Of a stretch of 52,399 nt of DNA, positions 1 through 9,073 are shown piece after piece. Under the pieces are notes generated by a model. It was not told the DNA's origin and did no database searches. It saw only the letters and a program-made list of their open reading frames with translations. The position numbers were made by a program, and so were the translations under genes. Numbering within the stretch: position 1 is the stretch's first letter; each line of letters begins with the position of its first letter. The stretch covers positions 1-52,399 of the forward strand of contig JAAETT010000175.1 in the NCBI GenBank assembly GCA_024228115.1, given 5' to 3'. The DNA is from a bacterium (GTDB lineage Bacteria; Myxococcota_A; UBA9160; UBA6930).

Positions 1-125
1 CGCATCGGTCGGAGCGGATGATCCGCCGGAATCCGGTCTTCCAGCGCTACGTAGCTGAACATCGAACCCTGCTCTCGATCGCTTCCCCGCATTCCCTCTA
101 CCCCCGCCTCTTTTCTACCATTTGA
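1..125 (+). CDS. possible 3' end of an unidentified gene, cut by the window edge
   Basis: The third forward frame is open from the window edge to a TGA near position 123-125 and encodes about 40 residues, including the stretch RRNPVFQRYVAEHRTLLS. Nothing in it is recognisable. It may be the tail of a gene starting outside the window or a chance open frame; the other two frames close sooner. Confidence 0.2.
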   Translation, partial: HRSERMIRRNPVFQRYVAEHRTLLSIASPHSLYPRLFSTI

Positions 126-549
126 AGGAGTGAAGCACGGGGTTTTTCAGCACCCTGCTAGGGGCTTGGGACGGTGATTCTGCGACGAGCCGATTCGCGG
201 ATCGATCGAACTGAACGATATCGGGGTTTCCAGGGGAGGCATGGCGATGGCGACGCGAACCGTGACCATCTGTCAGCGACGGAAGCGTGAACGGACGACT
301 TCGATCCCGACCGGATTCACTCCGAGGTGCGCGCTCACGGCAGATCGCGCCCGGTACGAAGCTGGCAAAGGCACGCCGGTGTGGGTTCTCTCGCACCTCC
401 CGACTCCCATCTCCGCCCCGCCCAGCGGCGCCGTCGCGAGGGAAGGAGCTACGAAAGGCACCGCCTTACGTGCGAGGCCAAGACCCAGACCCCCCGACTC
501 TAGAGAGAGCCGAGGGCGTCTGATCTCCCTCCGAGCGGTCGCGCCCCGC
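126..549. other. non-coding stretch, nothing recognised
   Basis: The long plus-strand frame that crosses this stretch continues antisense into the hydrolase gene at 550-1845 and looks like its shadow. I see no RNA gene, insertion-sequence end or clear terminator here. Confidence 0.4.
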
Positions 550-1845
550 TCAGGCCGCGGCGCGCCGCCTACGGCCTCGCAGCCAGAGGATCGGCGGGAG
601 GATCAGTGCCACCTCGGATCCGAGCCCGCAACGCAGGCCGCGATTCAAGAAGAAGACGTCCGGCTCGTTCGCGGCTGCGTAGTCGGCCGTCAGGTACTCC
701 GCATAGCGGAGATCCCAGGCCACGTGTCGCTTGAAGAACGAGACGGTGTACAAGTTCTGGATGCGCGTGGCCTCGCTCAGCGGATAGGCCGGGGGTACGC
801 AGGTCTCGAGGTAGGGGTCGACGAGGGCGCCGGCTCCGATCGCGGGCCAGGCTTCGATCGGAAGCCCGAGGCCCAGGATCACGTCCGCGATATCGCAGAT
901 ATTGGCAAAGTGAGAGTGGGTCGGGCCGTCGATGTCGGCGCGGTAGGCGAACTTGCTCCCGACGGTGTTGTAGGGGCGGATCGAGTTCGGATCGATCGGG
1001 ACGACCGTGTCGTTGGTTCCACCGAGCACCATCACGGGGACCTTGACCGCCTCGAGTTCGGCGTCGCTGAACGCCGACTGAACGCCAGAGACAGGGAGAA
1101 CGGCTCGCACGCGCTCATCCGGGGCCACGGGTCCAAAGGTGGTGCCGCTGAACCCCGCGGCCATCGCCAGGGCGGTGTAGCCACCGAAGGAGTGGCCGGT
1201 CACGCCGATCGCAAAGGGGTTGATACTGAAGAAAATGGGATCGGCGGGGTCGAAGCTGCGATCCAGCATCGTGTCGATGACGAAGGAGACGTCCTTCGGA
1301 CGATCGGTGATGGTGTCCTCGTAGGGGAGGTCATCCGGGCCGTCGAAGGTGGTATTGCCCACGTGGTTCGGCGAGGCAACGACGAAGCCGTGACTCGCCA
1401 GGGCCTCCATCAGGGCGGCGGACTGGATGTTGATGCTCCCCGAGCCGTGGGAGAAGACCACAAGGGGGAAGAAGGAGTGATCGCTGACCGGCGCGTCGTC
1501 GAAAGCCACGGAAGAGGTCAGGCCGAGCGACAAGCCGCCTAAGTTCATTAGCTCGTAGAAGGTCTGGGGGCCGCCCGCGTCCTCGGGATCGACGGGATAC
1601 CAGATTTCGACGGGCAGGGCGCGGTCGCCCCGATCGCTGTCCACGGCGACAAAGGCCGAGTGGCCGACCCCATAGGGCCCGAGTTCGTCTGGGGCCGGGG
1701 CGGGGCCTCGGTCGCCCCCGCGGGAGAAGGCAGACGCGCTAAGCGGTAGGACCAGCGCAGCAACCACGCAGAAGAGCATCGTGAACCGTGAAAAGACGTT
1801 GGTCGATGGGGCGGCGTGCTGTCCGGCAATCAGGTGCAGGTACAT
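550..1845 (-). CDS. exported alpha/beta hydrolase with C-terminal sorting tail
   Basis: A 431-residue protein of the dienelactone hydrolase / PAF-acetylhydrolase-like alpha/beta hydrolase group. The N-terminus has a hydrophobic signal segment (about 20-40, FTMLFCVVAALVLPLSASA). The mature part has an oxyanion-side VVFSHGSG, the nucleophile elbow GHSFGG and a late THSHF that can supply the catalytic His; an acid residue probably lies in the GGTNDTVVP segment. The C-terminus ends CGLGSEVALILPPILWLRGR followed by an Arg-rich end, a Cys-Gly, hydrophobic helix and Arg cluster layout like the MYXO-CTERM/PEP-CTERM class of surface-sorting signals. I infer an outer-surface esterase or lipase-like enzyme; the substrate is unknown. 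It stands alone, with an IS remnant upstream. Confidence 0.85.
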   Translation of the reverse strand: MYLHLIAGQHAAPSTNVFSRFTMLFCVVAALVLPLSASAFSRGGDRGPAPAPDELGPYGVGHSAFVAVDSDRGDRALPVEIWYPVDPEDAGGPQTFYELMNLGGLSLGLTSSVAFDDAPVSDHSFFPLVVFSHGSGSINIQSAALMEALASHGFVVASPNHVGNTTFDGPDDLPYEDTITDRPKDVSFVIDTMLDRSFDPADPIFFSINPFAIGVTGHSFGGYTALAMAAGFSGTTFGPVAPDERVRAVLPVSGVQSAFSDAELEAVKVPVMVLGGTNDTVVPIDPNSIRPYNTVGSKFAYRADIDGPTHSHFANICDIADVILGLGLPIEAWPAIGAGALVDPYLETCVPPAYPLSEATRIQNLYTVSFFKRHVAWDLRYAEYLTADYAAANEPDVFFLNRGLRCGLGSEVALILPPILWLRGRRRRAAA

Positions 1846-1940
1846 GTCGGCTCCTCCTGATGCTCTCTGTCTATCACACGGGCAGGCGGCGAATCAAGCG
1901 GGTTCCCGGGTGAACCGAATGGGAGGCCCGCTCGCGCGCG

Positions 1941-2306
1941 GTGCTGACCTCGCTTGTGAAGGGTGTGATTTCGCCGCAGGAAGCCACCGTTCATACCGAC
2001 GCCTGGATTGCCTACATGGCGCTCGGGAAGCTGGGAATCGACCATCGCTCTCGCAAGAGCGGACACGGGCGCCAGGCGCTGGACGGCCTGCCGTGGGCCC
2101 ACACCGTCTTCGGCAACCTCAAGCCGTGGCTCCGCGAAACCTTCCACGGGGTCAGCCCGAAGCACCTTCAACGCTACTTGGACGAGTTCGTGTTCCGCTT
2201 CGACCAGCGCTGGAAGGAAGCCGAGCTCTTCCCCCGCGTTCTGCACTGCGCGATCGGCGCGGAACCCTTCCCCTACCACCGTCTGACAGCGGAGCGAACC
2301 GGATAG
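1941..2306 (+). pseudogene. IS1595-type (ISXO2-like) transposase, C-terminal remnant
   Basis: The reading frame encodes about 121 residues that fit only the C-terminal part of ISXO2-like DDE transposases. HTDAWIAY contains a catalytic Asp and is followed by WAHTVFGNLKPWL and the family-typical KHLQRYLDEFVFRFDQRW. Intact relatives are roughly 230-320 residues, so the N-terminal zinc ribbon and the first catalytic Asp are missing. The GTG at 1941 is simply the first start-like codon in a truncated frame. The stop codon lies inside the IS end at 2301-2319. It is almost certainly inactive. Confidence 0.75.
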
Positions 2307-2319
2307 GCAGAGGAACTCC
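2301..2319 (+). repeat. terminal inverted repeat of an IS remnant (copy 1)
   Basis: GGATAGGCAGAGGAACTCC matches the reverse complement of 5901-5919 at 17 of 19 positions. It overlaps the transposase stop codon, as expected for an IS right end. Together the two copies bracket the glycosidase/lyase block. Confidence 0.6.
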
Positions 2320-2414
2320 TATCCTCTCAACGGTTCGTGGCTCAAGACCCTACCGGGGTCGCTCGTCGCTGCCTCGCGCGCTCCCTCCGGGGGTGCGGCT
2401 AGCGGCCGTGAGCG

Positions 2415-5129
2415 CTACTCCAGCACGGTGTAGAGCGCTTCCGGGCTGAGTTGGATGGTCGTGCTCCCGGCTCGGATGCGCCGCACCGCGCCCTTGCGCG
2501 CGTAGCCATGCACGTCGAGCACGGTCGCCTTTCGCAGGCGTGTCGCTCCGCGCAGCGTGACCTTCGCATCGAGTAGGCGGACCAGCGTCGGCGGACCGCC
2601 GAGGTCGGTGATCCGGCCGCCGGCAGCGACCTTCCAGCCGGACGGCCGCTCCTCGGTCATTGTCTGGACGAGCACGCGCTTGGAGGACGACAAAGGCTCG
2701 TCGTCGAGGGAGATGACGAGAATGGTCCCGAACTCCGTTGCGCTCTCGATGACGACGTCGCCGAGTTCGATGCGGCCGGCCTTCGCGAGGAACCCCGTGA
2801 TGCCCTGAGCGCGCGCTGTATCGATGGTGACGAAGCCGACCCCGTAGTCCCAGCGCAGCGACCCATCGAGACTGCGGACACGCTCGGCCTTGCGATCGAT
2901 GTACTTCGGCAGATCGTAGGATTGCAGCGCCGCGACGCCCTTCGCTGCCCACTTGCGCACGACGCGGCCTACGAACGGGGCGAGCGGATCGAGCGCGTTC
3001 GACGGCGCCGCCTTCCCCGCCGCACCCGCTGGAACGTCTCGCTTGCGCAGCTCGTCGAGCTGCGCCGCCGTCGCGCCGGCAGTGCCGCGGAAGTCGAGCT
3101 GGGACTCGAGGTCGACGCTCTCGTGATGGACCCACCCGGCCGCTTCGGCGACATCTCCGCGACGGAACAGCAGCGCCGCAGCCGGCGACTGCCCGAGCAC
3201 CGATGGAACGCTGTACGCGAACTTCGCGCTCGCCGAGCCCCACGCCGGTCCGTTGACCGCGAACTGGAAGTAACCGTCCACTCCCTGCAGCGCGCCATAC
3301 GCTGCGAGCAGCGGCGCGAACTCCGCGCGGAAGCGGTTCGGACTCGGCCAGCCGATCTCGCTGACGATGTGCGGGCGGCCGTCGAACTCGGTCACCACGA
3401 ACGGGAGCTGCCCCGGCTCCAGGACCGCCGCGCGATCCGAGTACGTGTGGCCGACGCGCACGGAGTGGCTCGCGCCCTCGCCCTCATGACGTCCGCCGAA
3501 GTAGCCGTGCTGATCGAGGATGTCCCCGGCTGCGTACGTGTAGCGCTCGAGCGCGTCGAGCACCGGCGGGTCGGCGGTGTGCCAGTTGCCGCAGCTCACG
3601 AGGCTCTTTACACCGAGGTCCTCGCGCAGGTAGCGGACCGTGCGTTCGTAGTACCCGCGCTGGAGCTCGACGAGGAACCGGAGCTGTTCGCTGGCGCGGC
3701 GGCGTGCATCGCCTTCGCCGTGTCCGCGCCCGGTCAGGTTCCAGATCGGCAGCAGGCCCGCACGAGCGGCCCTGAGATCGTCCCGTTCGTGAGACGCGGA
3801 CCCGAACCGGCGTAGCGCCTTCTTCAGCGCGCCGTGCCGCTCTTCCAACCATGCGGCGAAGCGCTCCTCGAGCACCTTCGTCTGCGCGGGCGGGATCGTC
3901 TCCATCGGCTTGAACGTCCAGAACAGCAGGCTGTCCTCGTTCTGGATCTCGACGCTCGCAACTGCCGGGTCCTTCCCCAGTGCGATGCCGGTGTGCGGGT
4001 TCCGGGTCGTGAGCAGTGTGCGCGCCCACGCACGGTGGATCTGCTGCATGCGCGGATCGAAGAACAGGAGCCCGAACGGCGTCTTGTTCTTCGACTCGCC
4101 GTAGCCCGCGATGCCGTACGTCGGACGGATGCGGAACCAGAGCGGGAAGTGGAAGGAGAGGCTCGTGTAGATGCCCTCCTCCTTCAGCGCAGCCACGAAG
4201 AAGTGCACGCGTTCGAGATAGGCGGCGTCCACGGTCGTGGGATCGGCAGCGCTCTGATCGAAGATGGGCCCGTGGATGCGGACCGCGTTGACACCAACCT
4301 TCGCGAGACGCCGGGCGAGATAGCGGACCGACCCGTCGTCCAGCCGCACGATCCCGGGGCCGACGGTGACGCCCCAGAAACGCACGGGACGTCCGTCGCC
4401 GAGCACCAGGGACGCACCTTCTCGCCGGACGAACCCGCTCTTCCCGGCCTGATCCTCGTTGAGCTGCGAGAGGTCGAGCAGGGCGTCGTCGGTGAACGCG
4501 TCCGGAGCGGGTTCGACTCCCCACCAACCCTTGGGCGCGCGCCCCGAGCTCTCGCCCGGCTGCAGCCGGCCGCGCGGCACGAACACTCCAGGCGTGAGGA
4601 CGAACGCATCGAAGCCCGCGGTGGCCGCCTCGCCTTCCTCGGCGAGGAGTCGCAGCTCGAACGTGTGCGTACCGGCCTTCAGCTCGACCCGCCCGAGATG
4701 GACCCAGTTCGCGACCAGGTGCGTGCGGATAGGCGTGCTGTCGGCGAGCGCGATGTCCCGACCGCACGTCTGCCACGCGTCCTTCCCGAAGCGCCAGCGG
4801 AACGGGCCGTGTTTCCAGAACTTGCGCGTCCAGAGGGCGTACTCGCCGGCCTGTGGCACGCGTACTCGATACCGCGCGAACAGCTCGTCCTTCCCGCGGT
4901 CACCGGATGCGCTGAGCCAGTCGCCTGCAGAGAGCACTTCCTCACGCTTCTCGGGGAAGGTCTCCGCGGCAAACCAGGAGGTGTCGGGGAAGTTGGTCTC
5001 GGCGGTCGCCTCACCTTCCCACCACACGAAGGACGGCTCCGCTCCGCATGCGGGCGGTGGCCCGGTCAGGGTGAGGACCGCCGTCGCGACGACGACGAGG
5101 CGCGCTACCAGGCGGCGGAGGACGAGCAT
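2415..5129 (-). CDS. secreted GH-A-clan-like glycoside hydrolase with N-terminal carbohydrate-binding-like domain
   Basis: This 904-residue protein has a signal peptide (about 1-29). It is followed by a beta-rich domain (about 33-190, VWWEGEATAE ... FDAFVLTPGVF) resembling carbohydrate-binding modules attached to glycosidases. The central part (about 230-640) reads as a TIM-barrel glycosidase: GVNAVRIHGP on an early strand, VEIQNEDS as the likely acid/base Asn-Glu pair, and VSEIGW as a candidate nucleophile Glu. A C-terminal beta-sandwich (about 750-904) follows. The family could be GH5-like or a less studied GH-A family; the substrate is unknown. It lies 77 bp downstream of a truncated beta-helix lyase on the same strand, which suggests a former polysaccharide-use operon. 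Two IS scars flank the pair. Confidence 0.75.
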   Translation of the reverse strand: MLVLRRLVARLVVVATAVLTLTGPPPACGAEPSFVWWEGEATAETNFPDTSWFAAETFPEKREEVLSAGDWLSASGDRGKDELFARYRVRVPQAGEYALWTRKFWKHGPFRWRFGKDAWQTCGRDIALADSTPIRTHLVANWVHLGRVELKAGTHTFELRLLAEEGEAATAGFDAFVLTPGVFVPRGRLQPGESSGRAPKGWWGVEPAPDAFTDDALLDLSQLNEDQAGKSGFVRREGASLVLGDGRPVRFWGVTVGPGIVRLDDGSVRYLARRLAKVGVNAVRIHGPIFDQSAADPTTVDAAYLERVHFFVAALKEEGIYTSLSFHFPLWFRIRPTYGIAGYGESKNKTPFGLLFFDPRMQQIHRAWARTLLTTRNPHTGIALGKDPAVASVEIQNEDSLLFWTFKPMETIPPAQTKVLEERFAAWLEERHGALKKALRRFGSASHERDDLRAARAGLLPIWNLTGRGHGEGDARRRASEQLRFLVELQRGYYERTVRYLREDLGVKSLVSCGNWHTADPPVLDALERYTYAAGDILDQHGYFGGRHEGEGASHSVRVGHTYSDRAAVLEPGQLPFVVTEFDGRPHIVSEIGWPSPNRFRAEFAPLLAAYGALQGVDGYFQFAVNGPAWGSASAKFAYSVPSVLGQSPAAALLFRRGDVAEAAGWVHHESVDLESQLDFRGTAGATAAQLDELRKRDVPAGAAGKAAPSNALDPLAPFVGRVVRKWAAKGVAALQSYDLPKYIDRKAERVRSLDGSLRWDYGVGFVTIDTARAQGITGFLAKAGRIELGDVVIESATEFGTILVISLDDEPLSSSKRVLVQTMTEERPSGWKVAAGGRITDLGGPPTLVRLLDAKVTLRGATRLRKATVLDVHGYARKGAVRRIRAGSTTIQLSPEALYTVLE

Positions 5130-5206
5130 CGGGGAACGCTAGCCCTCCCGTACGCCGCAGGCACTCGCCCTGCTCCGAGGGACCGCCGCCTGCGGGAGTG
5201 GCGGAG

Positions 5207-5899
5207 CTACTCCACGCGGAAGCCGTCGGCGCTGCGGTCCCGCAGCGGGTTGCTCGAGGGGAGCGTGAGCGTCTTCGCATCCAGGCCCGGGTCGTCGCCG
5301 TAGCGTCCGTCCTTCTCGCGCGTCGGAAGCGTCGGTCGATGGTCTTCGGGTCCTGCGGCGTCGGTCGCGAACCAGGCGTTCTGCTGGAATACGAATGTCT
5401 CCGGCGCAGTGTTCGGCCCGACGTTCACGAAGCGGTGCAGCTCACTCTGTGCGAAGACGATGAGGTTGCGTTCGATGCGCCCGTTCCGGCAGGGGACGAA
5501 GCGCTCCGCGACGCTCTCCTGCAGAATGCGGAACACCCACCAGCGCGGTCGGTGGAACGTGTTCTGACGGACGATGGCGCCGTCCACGCCGACGAACGCG
5601 ATGAAGGTCTCGCTCTCGCTGAAGCGGCATCCCTCCACGGTCAGGTTCCTCGCCTCGTAAGCGGCGTCGGTCGGTCGGAACCAGGTGAGACCTGTGCTTC
5701 CCCCGAGGTTCACGGCGCGCGAGCCGGCACGGTCGAACCGGCAGGAGCGGATCACGATCGGGTTGTCCGACGTGCCCGTGAGTCCGTCGAGGGTCAAGCC
5801 GCCGCGGTACCGCCAATGGGTTGCATCGTTGGCGATGAATCTTCGTTTTCCCCGGTGGGACTTGTCGAGTGCCCCCCTTATCGGACATGGATCCCCTGT
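5207..5899 (-). pseudogene. 5'-truncated parallel beta-helix polysaccharide lyase-like gene
   Basis: The frame has no convincing start. Coding-like sequence (LDKSHRGKRRF, ATHWRYRGGLTLDGLTG) continues upstream of the first TTG (5797) and stays open up to the IS end at 5901. The visible part, about 230 residues, shows beta-helix rungs typical of PL6/pectate-lyase-like proteins: NPIVIRSCRFDRAG, NLTVEGCRFSESE, AIVRQNTFHRP and GRIERNLIVF. Full-length relatives are much longer, so the N-terminal half has been lost, probably to the insertion event. The C-terminus is intact and is followed after 77 bp by the glycosidase gene. Function before truncation is inferred only from fold. Confidence 0.65.
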
Positions 5900-5900
5900 T

Positions 5901-5919
5901 GGAACTCCTCTGCCTATCC
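5901..5919 (-). repeat. terminal inverted repeat of an IS remnant (copy 2)
   Basis: Reads GGATAGGCAGAGGAGTTCC on the minus strand, 17 of 19 positions identical to 2301-2319 but in opposite orientation. It marks the point where the lyase-like gene is cut. Confidence 0.6.
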
Positions 5920-5983
5920 TCCCGGATCGTGCGACGCGACCTCCCCGTCTTCGCTGCTATTCCCGCCTCAGCACGGGTCGAGG

Positions 5984-6151
5984 CACCATGAGGCCGTGCT
6001 CGACGAGATCCTCGAAGAGCGCGTCGTCTCCGGTCGAGGACGCAGAACCCCCCGAGGCGTCAAGCGAAAGATGAGCAGCTTCCCACTGCGAAGCTCACTC
6101 GAGCCCTACCGGCCAAGCCGGCCAGAAATCACTGTGAGGATCGCAAATTGA
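5984..6151 (+). pseudogene. transposase C-terminal fragment (IS4-like DDE group)
   Basis: The last 55 codons before the TGA at 6149-6151 encode EAVLDEILEERVVSGRGRR and then TPRGVKRKMSSFPLRSS. The KRKMSxFPLR ending is characteristic of the C-termini of a group of IS4-like transposases. No DDE residues or upstream transposase sequence are present, so this is a scar. It lies just inside the second IS end. The family assignment rests on my recollection of that C-terminal motif. Confidence 0.5.
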
Positions 6152-6163
6152 ACAGTGTTCGGC

Positions 6164-7849
6164 CTAGAGCGGCTCCGTGAAGGGCGCATCCTCCCACAGG
6201 AGCTGCAGGAAGGTCCCGATGAAGAATGCCATGAAGGTCATCAGCAGCACGGCCGTGGGAAAGGCGTAGAGGGGGCCTATGCCAAGAACCCGCGGCAGCT
6301 CGCCGGCAAAGGGCTGAAGATCGCCTGCCAGAACCTCGATCGGTGTTCCGGTCAGGTTCGCGCCCCAGTTGCGCGCGGCCATCAGGGGGCCGAGCAGGCT
6401 CGTGACCATCAGCCCGAAGCCCGAAGACAAGACGAGGCCGAGCAGGAAGATCCCACGAGCGCGGGCGAAGGCTTCGTTCGGATTGCCGAGCCTGCGCTGC
6501 ACCTCCACATAGATGTAGAGGAGCGTGACCGTGCCGAGCAAGGCGACTGTCGTGAGAATGTAGACAGGCGCTTGCTCAGCCAGATCCCAGACTTCGTCGA
6601 TCAGGAACACGGGCAGATAGCCGACGATGATTCCAGCCCCGATACGAGGCACGGATGCGTGGAAGAGGAGCAGATCCTTTCGCCACATGAAACGATAGGC
6701 GAGGAACCAGATCGCCGTGGCCAATACCAGCCCCACCTCGAGCGAGGCCAGCAGGTCCAGGGCACGCGGCCAGCGATCGTAGGCGAATATTGCAGCCAGG
6801 AACGGCAGCGAAGGAATCGTCAGAGCCAAGGCATAGTTGCGGGCGCTATGACGAGAGAGCACACGATCTCCATCGTCGTCCGCACGGACCAAGGCGTCCG
6901 TGTGATAGAGCATCGCGGCCGCATGGTGGATGTCGTACTGCCGCAGGAACCAATGCTCGAGGCGCTTCAGGATTCGCGCACTATCGCGGCTTCGCCTGCG
7001 CAGGAATGGCGTGAGATCCCGACCGAGATCCACCCGGGTCGCGCCCCGCAGGCGTATCGCCCCGAGAACTTCGGTTTCGCGATCGGCGAAAGGAGAGCTT
7101 CCGGTCTCGAACGCGCGGTTGTCTTCGTCGAGACAGACTTCGTCCAGCCAACGGATGAACGCGAACTCAGCGGCTCCGACGAGCTGGGGATCGATGCGCT
7201 CGGCCTCGCCCGACGCCAATGCATAGATGAAGGCGGTGTCGTAGGGATCCGCCGAACGTTCAGGGTCGAGACTACCGTCTCGATAACCCGCAAGGAATTC
7301 GGGGCGCACGTGCGCCTCCATGACAGTGAGCAGCGATTTCCAGACCAGTTTTCGCCAATGAAAGCGCGCCACCCGCAGGCGTGGGTGCTGTGCGAGAGCC
7401 TTGTCATGGATGAATCGCAGGGCGATCAGCGAAAAAACGGCCACGTCTTCGCTCGCGCGCAGTAACGGCGCGGAATTCTCGGAAGCGGCGAGCCCCCTGA
7501 GCAGCTCGGCCAGGCTGGCGGGCAACGCCGACAGCAAGCGTAGAACCAACTCCTCGGAATCCCTTTTCACGGCGCGGTCCGCGAGCAATGCGGGCTGGCT
7601 CCATAGATCCTCGAAGCGAAGGTAGAGCTCGGCCGGATCGTGGCGAGCGACATGGAAGGAGAACGTTTCGGGAAATGCGTTCTCGAAACCCTCCCCCGCA
7701 TCCCGCTCGAAACGCACCTCCCGCGCATGGAATGCGTAGGTACAGCGGTAGAGCGTCCGCAGCCGTTCGATCCGAAACGCGATGCGCGGGATCGCGATCC
7801 GCCGCTCGGCCGTCGCTTCCGGTTCGTTAGGCGGATCCGATTGATTCAT
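6164..7849 (-). CDS. unknown protein: large soluble N-terminal region plus six-helix membrane domain
   Basis: The product is 561 residues and not recognised. Residues 1-335 are soluble, helical and charged, without a signal peptide. Residues about 338-357, 366-387, 402-420, 428-448, 467-490 and 527-552 form six likely membrane helices, and the C-terminus is short. The ATG at 7847-7849 is the obvious start. It follows the receiver-PAS gene by 26 bp on the same strand, so the two are probably cotranscribed, with the membrane protein as a possible output or partner of the regulator. No catalytic motif stands out. Confidence 0.75.
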   Translation of the reverse strand: MNQSDPPNEPEATAERRIAIPRIAFRIERLRTLYRCTYAFHAREVRFERDAGEGFENAFPETFSFHVARHDPAELYLRFEDLWSQPALLADRAVKRDSEELVLRLLSALPASLAELLRGLAASENSAPLLRASEDVAVFSLIALRFIHDKALAQHPRLRVARFHWRKLVWKSLLTVMEAHVRPEFLAGYRDGSLDPERSADPYDTAFIYALASGEAERIDPQLVGAAEFAFIRWLDEVCLDEDNRAFETGSSPFADRETEVLGAIRLRGATRVDLGRDLTPFLRRRSRDSARILKRLEHWFLRQYDIHHAAAMLYHTDALVRADDDGDRVLSRHSARNYALALTIPSLPFLAAIFAYDRWPRALDLLASLEVGLVLATAIWFLAYRFMWRKDLLLFHASVPRIGAGIIVGYLPVFLIDEVWDLAEQAPVYILTTVALLGTVTLLYIYVEVQRRLGNPNEAFARARGIFLLGLVLSSGFGLMVTSLLGPLMAARNWGANLTGTPIEVLAGDLQPFAGELPRVLGIGPLYAFPTAVLLMTFMAFFIGTFLQLLWEDAPFTEPL

Positions 7850-7875
7850 CGGCTGACGGGTACCCGGATGCCGCG

Positions 7876-9021
7876 TCAGAGGACGGGCTGCTTCGGGTTC
7901 TCTCCGGTTTCGTAGTAGGCCTCGACGCGTTGAGCGAGCTCGCGGACGCGAACGGGCAATCGATCCGGGCTCGGCCAGCGGGATGTAGCGACGCGCATCC
8001 GATCCAGGAGAGGCTGGGCCTCGGGATAGTCTTCTCGGGCCAGGACGTCGTCCACGGCCATCCAGTATTCGATGGCCGTGAGCGTACGTAGAGTCCGCTC
8101 CTCGAGCTCACTCATGCCGGGCGATGCGACCCCAGTGCCCTTTACCAACTCCGCCAGGGACCCGAGCCCGTCTCGCGCCTGGCGCAGGGGCCCACGCAAT
8201 TCACCCTCGGTCGTGGTGAGACATTCGATGATCTCCTCGAATCGACGCTTCAACGGCTCGTGGGAGATCTCGCGACCAAGGATCACCTGACCCAGCTCGC
8301 GGCCATCGGAGCTGAGCAGGGGATGCATCGTGACCCGCAGCTTCACTGCATCGCCACTCGGCAGCTCCACCTCCTCGTAGCTCACATTCTCATCCTGGCG
8401 GATCCGAATGACCGCACCACCGATCATGGTCAGGGCATCGGGCCGCAAAACGTCTTCGAGCCGGCGTCCGTGGGGATCGTCCTTGATACCGAGGTATCCA
8501 CGTGCAGGCGCGTTCACAGCGCGCACGATGCCGTTGGCATCCACGGCCAGTGCACCGGTATCGAGCTGATCCATCACCGCCTGCAAGAACGAATTCGAAT
8601 CCCGCAGATCCCCCACCAGGCGCTCGTTCTCCTCGGCGAGTGCGTAGTGCTCGACCGCCCGCCGAACGATCTGCTTCAGATCGTCCGGCTCCCAGGGCTT
8701 GGTGATATAGGCATAGACGTGGCCATCGTTGATCGAGCCGATGATCGCGTCCATGTCCGCGAAGCCCGTCAGGATGATCCGGACAGTGGTCGGATGGCGC
8801 TCGAAAACCTTGGCGAGAAACTCGACACCGGTCATCTCCGGCATCCGCTGATCCGAGATCACGACCGCGACCGAATCCTCCCGCTCCAGTAACTCCAACG
8901 CATTCGCGGCCGACGAGCTGGTGAGCACGTCGTAATCATCCTCGAACGAAAACGTCATCGTCTCGAGGATGGCTTCCTCGTCGTCAACGATGAGGATTCG
9001 AGGACGGGAGGCTTCGGACAT
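7876..9021 (-). CDS. response regulator: receiver domain plus PAS domain
   Basis: The start is set at the ATG at 9019-9021 (MSEASRPRILIVDDEEAI); the frame stays open upstream, but that part is low-complexity and crosses the folded element at 9074-9246. The product is 381 residues. The receiver (about 7-130) has the DDE acidic pocket, phospho-acceptor Asp57 (VVISDQRMPE), the LTG Thr position and a KPW lysine. This receiver type is usual in RpfG/HD-GYP-related and 'degenerate sensor' regulators. A PAS domain (about 150-265) and a helical tail follow. There is no DNA-binding, HD-GYP, GGDEF or kinase output. The tail or the neighbouring membrane protein may be the target. Confidence 0.85.
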   Translation of the reverse strand: MSEASRPRILIVDDEEAILETMTFSFEDDYDVLTSSSAANALELLEREDSVAVVISDQRMPEMTGVEFLAKVFERHPTTVRIILTGFADMDAIIGSINDGHVYAYITKPWEPDDLKQIVRRAVEHYALAEENERLVGDLRDSNSFLQAVMDQLDTGALAVDANGIVRAVNAPARGYLGIKDDPHGRRLEDVLRPDALTMIGGAVIRIRQDENVSYEEVELPSGDAVKLRVTMHPLLSSDGRELGQVILGREISHEPLKRRFEEIIECLTTTEGELRGPLRQARDGLGSLAELVKGTGVASPGMSELEERTLRTLTAIEYWMAVDDVLAREDYPEAQPLLDRMRVATSRWPSPDRLPVRVRELAQRVEAYYETGENPKQPVL

Positions 9022-9073
9022 CGGGGGGTAGGTTAGCTGTCTTGGTGGGGGGCCGCTTTGCTTCTCGGTGTGG

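Larger units (their letters stand above)
1846..2414. other. intergenic stretch holding an insertion-sequence remnant
   Basis: This gap between the hydrolase start and the glycosidase stop contains the transposase fragment at 1941-2306 and an IS end at 2301-2319. The parts outside those features (1846-1940 and 2320-2414) show nothing I recognise. Confidence 0.6.

Noticed and set aside
241-1542. 433-codon open frame on the plus strand
   Set aside because: It lies antisense to the alpha/beta hydrolase, is Arg/Gly/Glu-rich without domains, and is explained by high-GC third codon positions of the real gene.
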